Shown: piece by piece, positions 8,928 through 18,800 of the stretch
How positions within the stretch are numbered: the first letter of the stretch is position 1
Layout: each line of letters starts with the position of its first letter
Notes under the pieces: generated by a model
What the model saw: only the letters and a program-made list of their open reading frames with translations
Database searches by the model: none
Told to the model about the DNA's origin: nothing
From: an uncultured Clostridia bacterium
GTDB lineage: Bacteria > Bacillota > Clostridia > UMGS1883
Assembly (NCBI GenBank): GCA_947626145.1
Contig: CANQRB010000002.1
Span: 1 to 64,000 of the forward strand
Direction of reading: 5' to 3'
Length of the DNA: 64,000 nt
Position numbers and translations under genes: made by a program

Positions 8928-9527
8928 GTGCTGAAATACATTGTAATGATTTCGTTTGGAATTGTGCTGGCTGTTCTTGTGTCGTTTCTCGCAAATAAAA
9001 ACCGCACAATCAATTATAGATATATTTTGATTTACATGGCTATATGCGTCTGCGAAATAGTATCGGCGTTTTTACTGGCCTACAAATTTGGACTTAGAAT
9101 ATACAGCCTGCTTATGCTGGTTTATATTGCTGAGATGTGCTTGATTTCAGTTGGAGATATTGCTGAACACCTAATAAGCCGACCTAAAATCTATGGATTA
9201 CTTTTTACCGGCTTAATGATCAGCTTTTTTGTGCCGGGGGTAAGTTTTTGGATCCCAATTTTAACCGCCGTTGTTATTGGCGGCGCGCTATATCTTGTTT
9301 CAGTTAAATCAAAAGAAGCTATTGGCAAAGGGGACGTTTTTTGCATTGCGTCAACAGCGTTGTGTTTTCCGTTAAGCGGATTTTTCAACGCCGTTATATA
9401 TACTCTTATAGCCGGACTTATATATGGCTTGTTTGGAGTATTTTTCAAAAAAAAGGGCATAAAACAAGCGATACCCTTTGCGCCCTGTCTTGTATTCGGC
9501 ATTATACTGACATTATTTTACATATAA
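8928..9527 (+). CDS. Prepilin peptidase-like A24 membrane protein (first copy)
   Basis: GTG 8928 is chosen because AGGAGG lies at 8917-8922; the longer frame from TTG 8913 would begin before that site. The product of about 200 residues is nearly all membrane helices. IGKGDVFC matches the GxGD aspartyl-protease motif of A24 prepilin peptidases, and an Asp in SVGDIAEHLISRPK could be the first catalytic aspartate. It probably cleaves leaders of the pilin or pseudopilins at the cytoplasmic membrane. A second A24 gene lies 3 kb downstream (12024), so the two may divide substrates. Confidence 0.72.
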   Translation: MLKYIVMISFGIVLAVLVSFLANKNRTINYRYILIYMAICVCEIVSAFLLAYKFGLRIYSLLMLVYIAEMCLISVGDIAEHLISRPKIYGLLFTGLMISFFVPGVSFWIPILTAVVIGGALYLVSVKSKEAIGKGDVFCIASTALCFPLSGFFNAVIYTLIAGLIYGLFGVFFKKKGIKQAIPFAPCLVFGIILTLFYI

Positions 9528-9550
9528 AATTTTAAGAAAGGACGATACAA

Positions 9551-11083
9551 ATGAGTGTAAGCTATCACTACGAAAGCGTAGGTAATTCCAGTTATTTGGT
9601 GGCGACAGTCGCCCAAGGTCAAGGAATAGTAAACTTTGAGCTGCAAATGCTGACAAATAACACCATCAAAAATCTTTTACAGGTGAGCCGACGGCAAAAA
9701 AATGATGACGTATGTCTGTTTTACAATGTCACATCTAAAATGTCGTTAGCTCAAGTTACGTCAAAAAAGAAGATAAGCAAAAAGGGCTTTATTCAGCTTC
9801 TTAACGGAGCACTTAACGCAGTTGAGGAGGCCGGTGAATATCAGCTGACAAGTTCCGGATTTGTATTTAGCCCCGAATATATTTTTGTTCAGCCCGGAAG
9901 TTTTGACCCGAGTTTTGTCTATATGCCGACAGCGGTCGAAGAAAAAGGAATTGAGCCGCTTAAGCGTTTCCTTATGGACTTGATTTTCAAAAGCATGGTG
10001 GAAGTGACAAATGATAATTTTGTCCAAGTTGTCCTTGAGGCTATCAACGATCCGGCTGTTTCCATAAAATCGTTGAGGACTCTTTGCGAAAAGTATTCAA
10101 ATCCGGTTGAGCCGGAACCCATGCCCGGACCCGCGCCTATTCCTAATCCCAAGCCCGTTCCCGAGCCGCTGCCAGTTCCCGAGCCAACGCCTGTTCCCAA
10201 ACCCATACCGGGATCTTTGCATAGCGACATACCCATTCCCGGGCCAATGCCCATCAAACCCATAGAACATACTCCCAATCATGATAAAAAGGAACATAAG
10301 CCTAACGGGAACGGCAAAAAAGAACTTTCGCCAAAGAAAATTATCTTCATTGTAATGCAGGCTGTCTTCGTTGGCGCGATCGCGTTCCTTGCATTATCCG
10401 GAGTGTTGAGTAACTCTGAGGGCAAGCTTAATATACAGTATATAGCCGGAATATTGATTGCCGTTGCCGGAGTGGATTTTATAGTGTACAGAGAGATGTT
10501 TGTCAATTCAAAGGGCGGTAAAAATGGCGAAGGTGAAAAGGCTCAAGCCGTGAAAACGGAGCGAGCCACCGAAAAGGCCAAACCTCAACCGTATTTTCCG
10601 TCTAAGCCCGCGGCTGCTCCGCCAACTCCCGCTCCATATACTCCCCCAACCGCACCGAACGCATATGCTCCGCAAACGCCGCAACCAAGCGCACAATTTG
10701 CCCGTGATTATAGAAAGGCGGAAGTTAAGCCCCTTGTCGAGGACGATAACTCCGACAGCACTGTTATAGACGATTTGCCCTCGGGAGCGTACCTGGAATA
10801 TTTTGAAAACGGTCTTTCGACGAGATTCATACTTGACAAAGACAGCTCTTTGGTGGGACGCATGAAAAGTCAGTGTGACTTTACCCTTGCAAATAATAAA
10901 ATCAGTAAGGTTCATGCCGAGTTTATCAGGCGCGGCGGTGAATATTTTGTGAAAGACTATAACTCCGCCAACGGAACATATATCAACGAAAGCAGTCAAA
11001 GAATATCCGCCAATACGGAGTATCCCATACATAACGGAGATAAGATAACCTTGGCCAATTCTGAACTTATATTCAGGTGTTAG
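9551..11083 (+). CDS. FHA-domain membrane protein (DUF6382-like N-terminus)
   Basis: The 510-residue protein has four parts. An N-terminal domain (about 1-180) resembles the DUF6382 region that precedes FHA domains in Clostridia. A Pro-rich linker (about 185-245) repeats the P-x-P pattern in PEPLPVPEPTPVPKP. Two membrane helices span about 270-320. A Pro/Ala-rich segment leads to a C-terminal FHA domain (about 425-510) with LVGR, ISKVHAEF and DYNSANGTYIN, the usual phosphothreonine-binding signature. It would read Thr phosphorylation made by the kinase at 12741 and removed by the phosphatase at 11095. The AAAGGA site fits ATG 9551. Confidence 0.85.
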   Translation: MSVSYHYESVGNSSYLVATVAQGQGIVNFELQMLTNNTIKNLLQVSRRQKNDDVCLFYNVTSKMSLAQVTSKKKISKKGFIQLLNGALNAVEEAGEYQLTSSGFVFSPEYIFVQPGSFDPSFVYMPTAVEEKGIEPLKRFLMDLIFKSMVEVTNDNFVQVVLEAINDPAVSIKSLRTLCEKYSNPVEPEPMPGPAPIPNPKPVPEPLPVPEPTPVPKPIPGSLHSDIPIPGPMPIKPIEHTPNHDKKEHKPNGNGKKELSPKKIIFIVMQAVFVGAIAFLALSGVLSNSEGKLNIQYIAGILIAVAGVDFIVYREMFVNSKGGKNGEGEKAQAVKTERATEKAKPQPYFPSKPAAAPPTPAPYTPPTAPNAYAPQTPQPSAQFARDYRKAEVKPLVEDDNSDSTVIDDLPSGAYLEYFENGLSTRFILDKDSSLVGRMKSQCDFTLANNKISKVHAEFIRRGGEYFVKDYNSANGTYINESSQRISANTEYPIHNGDKITLANSELIFRC

Positions 11084-11094
11084 GGGCGCTGTAA

Positions 11095-12027
11095 ATGTAT
11101 GAGATAAGAACGGTCTGCCATACTGATACAGGCGATATAAGAGAACAAAACCAGGATAGTATATTTGCTCAGGTTGAGAAAATAGACGGTCATGACGTTG
11201 GTTTGTTCATAGTTGCCGACGGTTGCGGTGGGCTATCGAGCGGGGATCAGGTAAGCAGATTGGCGACTTCGCATTTTTCGCGTGTATGGCATGAGAGAAT
11301 ACATAGTGTTCTCGGATTGAAAATCACTGAGGAAAGACTTGCTGTTAACGATTTGTTAGAAAATTCGATACATGATATAAACCAGATGGCGCTAAACTTT
11401 GGGAATCAAATGGAATCAAAAGTGGGTTCAACGCTTTCTCTGCTTTTGTCAATCGACAACCGTTATTACATAAAAAACCTTGGAGATAGCCGAATATATC
11501 TCATCCGCCGAGGGAAAATGCGCCAACTGACACAGGATCAGTCCCTTGTGGCCGATATGGTACGCAATGGGAAAATATCTGTAAAGGAATCGGAAAAGTT
11601 CAAACGAAAAAATGTTCTTACAATGTGTATAGGCTTTTACGACGAGGCAAAAAGTTTCAGCGCGTCTGGGATAATAAAAAATGAAGATATATTTCTTCTT
11701 TGCAGCGATGGGTTTTATAATTGCGTAAAAAATATAGATGTTTTAAAGGCTATAAAAAAATCCGGCCCATATGAAACTGCGGTTAATGAGCTTCGGAACG
11801 GAATTCCCGAGGGTAAGGCAAAGGATAATGTCTCTGTGATACTGTGTGCTTATGAGTGCAAAAGGAAATGGCGCGGCCTGTTAACGGCGGCAATAATATT
11901 AGCCTTGTTAGCGCTTGTGGCAATATTGTTCCGAAACCAGATTGCCAATATCATCCGTGAGCTTACACAGCCGATATTGCCGGGAGGACTTCCGCAAAAT
12001 GAATTGTTGGCGAGGCTATTGCCATGA
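11095..12027 (+). CDS. PP2C-family Ser/Thr phosphatase, membrane-anchored
   Basis: The 310-residue protein carries PP2C metal-binding motifs: TGDIREQNQDS, VADGCGG, NLGDSRIYLIRRG, LCSDGFYNC and KDNVSVILC. A hydrophobic helix at about residues 258-280 is followed by a short tail. The enzyme dephosphorylates phospho-Ser/Thr and usually opposes a Hanks-type kinase. It begins 11 bases after the FHA gene and overlaps the next gene by 4 bases (ATGA), so it is translationally coupled inside the pilus operon. The family call is firm; its substrates are inferred. Confidence 0.92.
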   Translation: MYEIRTVCHTDTGDIREQNQDSIFAQVEKIDGHDVGLFIVADGCGGLSSGDQVSRLATSHFSRVWHERIHSVLGLKITEERLAVNDLLENSIHDINQMALNFGNQMESKVGSTLSLLLSIDNRYYIKNLGDSRIYLIRRGKMRQLTQDQSLVADMVRNGKISVKESEKFKRKNVLTMCIGFYDEAKSFSASGIIKNEDIFLLCSDGFYNCVKNIDVLKAIKKSGPYETAVNELRNGIPEGKAKDNVSVILCAYECKRKWRGLLTAAIILALLALVAILFRNQIANIIRELTQPILPGGLPQNELLARLLP

Positions 12028-12539
12028 TTACAGTCTTAAAATTTGCGGCGGCATTTATATTTGCCGCAGTTATAACGGTGTCTGACTTCAAGACGTACAA
12101 AATAAAAAACAAATGTGTCCTCGCGGCGTTATCCGTTGGATTGATTTTGGGAATTGTCAGCGGAAATATAGGCGCATCTCTGGGAGGAATGGCGTTTCCC
12201 TTGGTGCTTTTTCCGCTATACGTTTTGAGAATGCTCGGCGCCGGAGACGTTAAGGCACTTTGTGCTATCGGCGCAATATTGGGGTTTCATGATTCAGTCA
12301 GAAATCTGTTGTTTACCTTCTTGGCCGGCGGAGCAATAGGGATAGTGTTTTTGGTGGTTAACAAGAACGGCCTGTCGAGATTTAGGTATTTGTGGAACTA
12401 TCTTAAGAGCTGTTTCCTTACAGGCAGGATAGAAAAATATGATTTTGGCGGCGGTGAAAAAAGCTACTTTCGTTTTGCCTACGCAATAGTGGGCGGACTG
12501 ATTTTAACGGCGCTCAATAATTGGTTAAATATAATATGA
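12024..12539 (+). CDS. tadV: TadV/CpaA-type A24 prepilin peptidase (second copy)
   Basis: This 171-residue membrane protein fits the short CpaA/TadV class. The first catalytic Asp is in VSDFKTYKIKNK, the second in LGAGDVKALCAIG (GxGD). Length and motif spacing are close to TadV, so this is the better candidate for processing the Flp1 prepilin. ATG 12024 overlaps the phosphatase stop by 4 bases. A 52-codon gene follows after 13 bases. Confidence 0.85.
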   Translation: MITVLKFAAAFIFAAVITVSDFKTYKIKNKCVLAALSVGLILGIVSGNIGASLGGMAFPLVLFPLYVLRMLGAGDVKALCAIGAILGFHDSVRNLLFTFLAGGAIGIVFLVVNKNGLSRFRYLWNYLKSCFLTGRIEKYDFGGGEKSYFRFAYAIVGGLILTALNNWLNII

Positions 12540-12552
12540 ACGGAGAGTTAAC

Positions 12553-12711
12553 ATGGAACTTGCGATATCAGACGCGATGCTTGTACAGGGAGGCGCGGTG
12601 GTAGCGATAGCCGCGTTGGCGATTGGGGCAGTTTCGTTTATCATGCTGGGGATTAAAGGTCATTTGTTGAAAAAACGCTTTGATCAGGAATATGGCAAAC
12701 TAAAAAAGTAA
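12553..12711 (+). CDS. 52-residue single-span membrane peptide
   Basis: A short frame begins at ATG 12553, 6 bases after the GGAGAG site, and ends at TAA 12709-12711. It encodes an acidic N-terminus, one hydrophobic helix (VVAIAALAIGAVSFIMLGI) and a Lys-rich tail ending KLKK. It sits in the pilus operon between tadV and the kinase and is co-directional with both. I recognise no family. It may be a small regulatory or assembly subunit. Confidence 0.65.
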   Translation: MELAISDAMLVQGGAVVAIAALAIGAVSFIMLGIKGHLLKKRFDQEYGKLKK

Positions 12712-12740
12712 AATGCCGCAGGAGAGGAAGGCGAAAAATA

Positions 12741-15700
12741 GTGTCTCAAATAATAGTAGGTACTTATGAAATAATTGGACAGATAGGCTCCGGCGGCGGA
12801 GGAATTGTCTATTTGGCAAATCATTTGCGTCTCGGAAAAAGAGTTGTACTTAAAGCCGATAAAAGACGGCTGACGACTAAGCCGGAGGCTTTAAGGCGCG
12901 AGGTCGACGTGCTTAAAAACTTAAGCCACACATATATCCCTCAGGTATACGACTTCTTCGTAGAAGGTGAAACGGTATATACCGTCATGGACTACATTGA
13001 TGGTGAAAGTCTCGACAAACCGCTTAAATCCGGAGAACGTTTCCCACAGTCTCAGGTTGTCGGCTGGGCGATTGAGTTGCTGGAGGCTCTCAGCTATCTG
13101 CACAGTCCCACGCACGGCGACCCGCCTCACGGAATTGTGCACAGCGATATAAAGCCCGCGAATATAATGCTGCGGCCAAGTGGGGATATTTGCCTTATTG
13201 ACTTTAACATTGCTCTTGCTATCGGCGAAGATAACGTAATTGGCCGAAGCGACGGCTATTCTTCCCCGGAACACTATGGCTTGGATTTTTCCTTCAGCGG
13301 CAATGACACTGAGGGACTTGACAGCACTGAGGTTATAGAGGATGCCGGCGAGACTGTTGTGGTGACGGACAGTTCCACTTCGAGCAAAAAGGTTATTGTA
13401 CCTGACGCCAGATCCGATATTTACAGTCTTGGTGCAACGCTGTATCATTTTCTTTCCGGGGAAAAACCTAATAAAAATGCAAAGGAAGTAATTCCTCTTT
13501 CGGAAAAAGCTTTCAGTCGGCAGATAGTGGCTATAATTACGAAAGCTATGAATCCAAATCCCGATTTGCGTTATCAAAGTGCCGACGAAATGCTTCGTGC
13601 ATTTAGAAACCTCAGAAAAAACGATCCAAGGACTAAACGCTTAAGACGGGCGAGGGTGTCCGTGGCGGCTGCTTCTGCTTTTGTGTTTGCCGTGGGAGCG
13701 TTTTCATCCTTTACAGGATTAAAACGTATGGAGCAGACCCAAAGAAATTTGACTATGGCGGAATACTCACAAAATGCTTTGGAAGCAGGCGATACAGAGA
13801 ACGCGATTAAGTATGCTCTGCGCGCCCTTCCGCAAAAGAGCGGCATATTCGATCCTCCGTGGAGTTCTCAGGCAAAAAAGGCGCTGACCGACGCGACGGG
13901 TGTCTACAATCTTTCGGAGGGCTTTAAAGCAAACGCACTCGTTACGCTTCCGTCGGAGACCTTCAAAACGGTTCTTTCGCCTGACGGGAAAACCTGCGCG
14001 GCTCTGTATACCTTTGAAATGGCGCTTGTCGATACGGCATCAGGGAAAATTATCAAGACTTTGCCGCTTATTGAATCGGCATTGGCGGACGCTGTTTTTG
14101 TCGGGAATGATGTTGTTATCTATGCCGGTGCGGACGGTATAACTGCTTATAATATAAAAAATGACGCCGTGCTTTGGACTGGCAAGCCGACGACCGGGAT
14201 TGCGGTTTCCGCCGACGGAAGCACCGTCGCGGCGGTGAACCGAGATGAGCAGCTTGCTTATATATATGATATTGATGGTACGGAGCGCGGAAGCGTTTCA
14301 TTTGAAGGGAAAAGTCAGAAGGTAGTGTCAAACGACACCTTCGGCGATCCAAACGACAGCTTGTTTTCCCTTAACGCCACCGGTCAATATTTGGCGGTCA
14401 GCTTCAGCAACGGCGGATTGTACGTATATGACACGGCGGATCCGGAAAATACGATCGAGATATATGACGCGTCTGATTACTTCCATTTTGAGGGCGGCTT
14501 TTACGGGCAGTATTTCGCTTTCTCGTCCACTAAAGACGGTGAATCCGTATTTGCGGTCATAGATATGTCTGAGTTTACTCAAACGGGTGGATTTGACTCT
14601 GTAAGCCGATTCGGGGTATACGCTGACGAAAACGGCATTTTGCTTTCCAACGAGGGCGTGCTTGTAAATATTCACCCCGTTACTGGAGAACAAAAGGAAG
14701 TCGCGTATACTACGATGCCCATACGAAGCTTTTCCTCGGACGGGAAAAACACCGTCATTGTGACCGAAAATAACGACATATTCTTTTTTGACGAAAACTC
14801 GAAGCTGACGTCGGAGTACAGCTTTGGACAAAACAGCTGTGACTTTGCCTTAGTCGGCGGAGACTCTGCCGTGCTGGCCGGGCGGGACACCCCGGAGCTC
14901 AAGCTGCTTAGGTACGAAAGCCATAAGGACGCCGATGTCCTTAATTACGTCCCGTATGAGCATGACGAACTCAGGATAAACAAAGACGGGACAAAGCTTA
15001 CACTGTTCAACTATAAGAACTTCAGATTGTGTGATATTGACGGAAATATCATAGCCGATACAGAAATACCCGACGCCGAAAATGTATATGATCAGCAGTA
15101 CAGTAAGGAAAGCGGAAACCTCGCCGTAATATATCCCGATGCGTTGAGAATATATTCCGGCGAAAACGGCGCACTTGTTTTTGAGGAAACGGGGCTTAAA
15201 TCAGTGAGCTATGCGCCTTACGGAATAAGCATACTTCGTCCCGACGGCACGCTGCTTTTAGTTGACAGAGATACCGGCGCTGCGGAAGAAAAATGTACTG
15301 TCAATGGCAACTTCGGCGCTTGGTGCGGCGTGATTGTTGACGACAAGCTCCTTAACGGCGGCGATTTTGTTGGCTCGGGTCAGACCGGAGGACAGTATTA
15401 CTTCGCTGTTAATCGGGGCGACAGCTGCTCGGTATATAACGGAAAGGGCGACAAGCTCTTTGCGGTGCCCGCCCTTGAACGGTGTGAAACCTTTTACGCC
15501 GCCGGCGCAGTAATACTTTCGCCCTTGCACGGAACTCCTGTCGCGTATTCGCTGTCTACAGGCAAAAAAATTGCCGAATTAGAAAAAGATGCGTACTTGA
15601 CATATGTAACTGAACTTGATAAATATGTTCTCAGCGAGTATATATCTACCGAGGGTGAGCGATACGGCATTTTGCTTGACAAGTCGAGCTTTGAGCCGCT

Positions 15701-15839
15701 GGCACATCTGCCGTCTTTGACGGATATATATGGCGACGAACTGTTATTTGACTACAAACCGGGAACATTGCGGAAATCCCGCATTTATTCCATAGATGAA
15801 TTGATCAGCATCGCGAAGGGCGGTGACGCGGCAGAATAA
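12741..15839 (+). CDS. Hanks-type Ser/Thr kinase with C-terminal beta-propeller-like sensor
   Basis: GTG 12741 lies after GGAGAGG. The 1032-residue protein has a kinase domain at about 1-290: Gly loop GSGGGGIVY, catalytic Lys in RVVLKAD, catalytic loop HSDIKPANIML near 133 and metal motif DFN near 153 in place of DFG. YSSPEHYG is the APE-like motif. An acidic insert of about 45 residues (GNDTEGLDSTEVIEDAGET) sits after it. One membrane helix at about 307-327 is followed by some 700 residues of repeated beta-rich units (SPDGKT, SADGST, DKDTG-like) that look like WD40/PQQ-type propeller blades, probably outside the cell. It would phosphorylate proteins of the pilus system; the FHA protein and PP2C phosphatase are the natural partners. 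Confidence 0.88.
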   Translation: MSQIIVGTYEIIGQIGSGGGGIVYLANHLRLGKRVVLKADKRRLTTKPEALRREVDVLKNLSHTYIPQVYDFFVEGETVYTVMDYIDGESLDKPLKSGERFPQSQVVGWAIELLEALSYLHSPTHGDPPHGIVHSDIKPANIMLRPSGDICLIDFNIALAIGEDNVIGRSDGYSSPEHYGLDFSFSGNDTEGLDSTEVIEDAGETVVVTDSSTSSKKVIVPDARSDIYSLGATLYHFLSGEKPNKNAKEVIPLSEKAFSRQIVAIITKAMNPNPDLRYQSADEMLRAFRNLRKNDPRTKRLRRARVSVAAASAFVFAVGAFSSFTGLKRMEQTQRNLTMAEYSQNALEAGDTENAIKYALRALPQKSGIFDPPWSSQAKKALTDATGVYNLSEGFKANALVTLPSETFKTVLSPDGKTCAALYTFEMALVDTASGKIIKTLPLIESALADAVFVGNDVVIYAGADGITAYNIKNDAVLWTGKPTTGIAVSADGSTVAAVNRDEQLAYIYDIDGTERGSVSFEGKSQKVVSNDTFGDPNDSLFSLNATGQYLAVSFSNGGLYVYDTADPENTIEIYDASDYFHFEGGFYGQYFAFSSTKDGESVFAVIDMSEFTQTGGFDSVSRFGVYADENGILLSNEGVLVNIHPVTGEQKEVAYTTMPIRSFSSDGKNTVIVTENNDIFFFDENSKLTSEYSFGQNSCDFALVGGDSAVLAGRDTPELKLLRYESHKDADVLNYVPYEHDELRINKDGTKLTLFNYKNFRLCDIDGNIIADTEIPDAENVYDQQYSKESGNLAVIYPDALRIYSGENGALVFEETGLKSVSYAPYGISILRPDGTLLLVDRDTGAAEEKCTVNGNFGAWCGVIVDDKLLNGGDFVGSGQTGGQYYFAVNRGDSCSVYNGKGDKLFAVPALERCETFYAAGAVILSPLHGTPVAYSLSTGKKIAELEKDAYLTYVTELDKYVLSEYISTEGERYGILLDKSSFEPLAHLPSLTDIYGDELLFDYKPGTLRKSRIYSIDELISIAKGGDAAE

Positions 15840-15884
15840 TGTTGGTCAATTTAAAAAATTTATAACAGAAGGAGAGATTTACAG

Positions 15885-18800
15885 ATGAACAGAACAAAAA
15901 AATTTGTGTCATTACTGATCGTGCTTACAATGTTAATGTCGGTAATGTCAATCGGAGCGTTTGCAGCGGGTGAAAATGCCCCTGCCTCGCTGCTCCCGCT
16001 TGAAGAAAAAAGAGTCAGCCTTGATTTGACCGGATATCTTCCGGTTGAGCTGCAAAGTATTCCCGTGAGGACAATATTATCCAATCTTATTGACGACAGA
16101 ACAGATGAGCCGATTGTTGTCGAAGATGGCGTAACTACTGTCTGGAGTCAGTTTAAGACGAAAGATGACGATTACAGTGCATCAGATGATGTTTGGAAAA
16201 AGGTCGGAATAGATGAATCAATTGATATGTCAAGAGCTTGGTGGTATGACCTTGAAATTATAGTTGGTTCCGGGCTCCAGCTTGATTCCGGAAACATAAG
16301 ATATGATGTAGACGTTGAAGTGGATGAAGATTACTGCCCGTTTACTTTTACGCTGTACACACAGGATGAAAACGGTGTGCGTACGGAAGTCCCCATCAAT
16401 CAAGAAGGGTATGAATTACCAGATAGTGAAGGTATATATTACGATGTAGACTATAGCAGATATATTACAGTGTTAGGTGCGGATAATAAATATACAGATG
16501 CGCCGGGCTATGAAATAAGCATTCCTTCCACCTATGAACGAAGGCAGGAATATTATCTTTCTATGACATTAAAGCCTGAGCATAGCGATATCAGCTTGGC
16601 TGTGTATGACGGTATTTTTGATACCGTTGAAGCTGCGGAAGCTGCTGCGGCAGCTAATCCAGCCATAAATATTTCATCTCAGATATGTGCTGCGGATATG
16701 TCTCTCATAGACGCTGGCTGGAAAAATGTTTATGCTCAAAGAACAGACGCCGATGGGACGCGCCATGGATGCCCATGTATAACTGTTGCCTATAAAAAAA
16801 ATGGCACAGAGCTTTTGGGACTTGAAAAGGTTGCTATAGAAGTTTATCCAAGGAACGATTACATTAATGTGGACGACGCTTATGTGATATTAGATGGTCA
16901 GGCGGAAAGAGTTCCTTGGGAAGGGCGTTATTCCGATGAGACTGTGAAGGACGGCATTGAAATCTTAACAGAGACTATAGAACTGCCAGTAGGTTATAGT
17001 GCTTATGCAGAATATATAGTTCCATTTTATTTTAGGGATGGGACAAAAAGAACATACAACAAAAGTAGAGTCGTAAAAGCTGTGCTCGGTGATTTTAACA
17101 GCATTGAAGCCGCTACAAATGAACCTGATATCAAGGATAAGCTTTTCCTATCAGATGATATCTTTTATGAAGATGAGAATGGCATAATTTTTGAAAATGG
17201 ATATAGAGCCTCGTTTGCGGGAGAGGGTCAAGTTTTTACTGTTTTTTCGGATACCAAAACGTATAAGATAATAATAAAAATGGAAGAAAGTACATCTTCG
17301 GCAGAAGATGAGGAAGAATCTACCCCCGACTTCTCATCAAGCGAGCGTGATCTTCGATTATCTGACGCTAAAGTTAACAACGAAGAGCTTTATGGATATG
17401 TGCTCCCATTTGAACATGATTCGTATGGCGTAAATGGATTCCAGACTCTATTTGTGGACGATGAAGATGTTGACCTGACATCTGTAAGCCCCGTTGTAGA
17501 TTTGGATGAAAAGGTACATGTATATACAAACGGTAATCTTGAGGAAACCGGAGACGAGACATACAATGTTACACTTTCTCCTCAAAACTTTACCGGTGCG
17601 GCAACAGCTGACACTCCTGCAAACACAGTAAAATATACAGTTTCAGCCGAAAATCGCAGCGACCAGAAAAACTACTGGCTCAATATTGTGAAAAAGGTCC
17701 AAGGAGCAAAGCTCTATGTCAATGGTCCCGATACTCGTGAGGTGTTTTTGGATGACGCTTACGGCAACAAACACGATATTTTTATTGCTAATATTGGCGA
17801 TCAGCCATTGACCGGAATTAATGTTTCTCTCAATGCCACAAACGTTGTTCTTGACGATTATTGGACAGTAGGCGGAGACGGAAATAACACACTTGCCCCC
17901 ATGGATTTCAGTGAGGAAAGAAGCTATAATAACGAGCATCAAAATATTGCCAAGATACGCATAATTCCCACCGGCGAGGGCAAAATTGATGGTACACTTA
18001 CAGTTGCGGCTGACGGACAGGAACCGAGAGTTATTACATTAAAAGGTCAGGCAGGTAACCCGAGAATAGATACCGAGACCATTCCTGCCGGTGTAAAGTT
18101 TGTACCCTATTCCTCTATAATAACGACTACGAATATACACGACTGGAATAAGGTTACGTTTAGTTTGTACAGCGGCAAACTGCCTGCGGGCGTAGAACTT
18201 CTTCCCAGCGGTGAAATCTACGGTGTTCCCACCGAAACAGGCGATTTTAGTTTCCGGGTAATGGCCGATTACAGTTATAGGAGTTTCTCGAACTCTTATG
18301 CGGATTTTACGCTACATATTGATGAAAATACTGATGAAAATGTAGCCGCACAGACTGACGAGGGCTACGGAATTATGCACCGCATAGAGGATATGACGAA
18401 TTATACTGACCAAGTGTTCGAGATAGAGGGCGCGCTCGTAGAGTTTATGGACTTCTGGCTTGACGGTCAAAAGCTCGTTCGTGGTGTTGATTATGGCGCT
18501 GAAGAGGGTAGCACAAAGATAACTATTAATGCTCAAACATTTAGCAAGGCTGGCACCGGTACACACACTATAGCCGGCGAATTCCGTAAAAATGGCGACA
18601 GAAACAATACGATGGCAAAGGCGGCTCAGAACTATACATCTGGAAAGAGAACCGTTAACAAAGGTAATACTAACACAGGTAATACAACCAATAATAGTAA
18701 GGGCAAGGGTAATTCGGGAAGCACAGGTACAAACTACAAAGTAGTGCCTATAAACAGCGCATATACTGTGGGCACACAGGTAGTGTTTAATGGCGGACAG

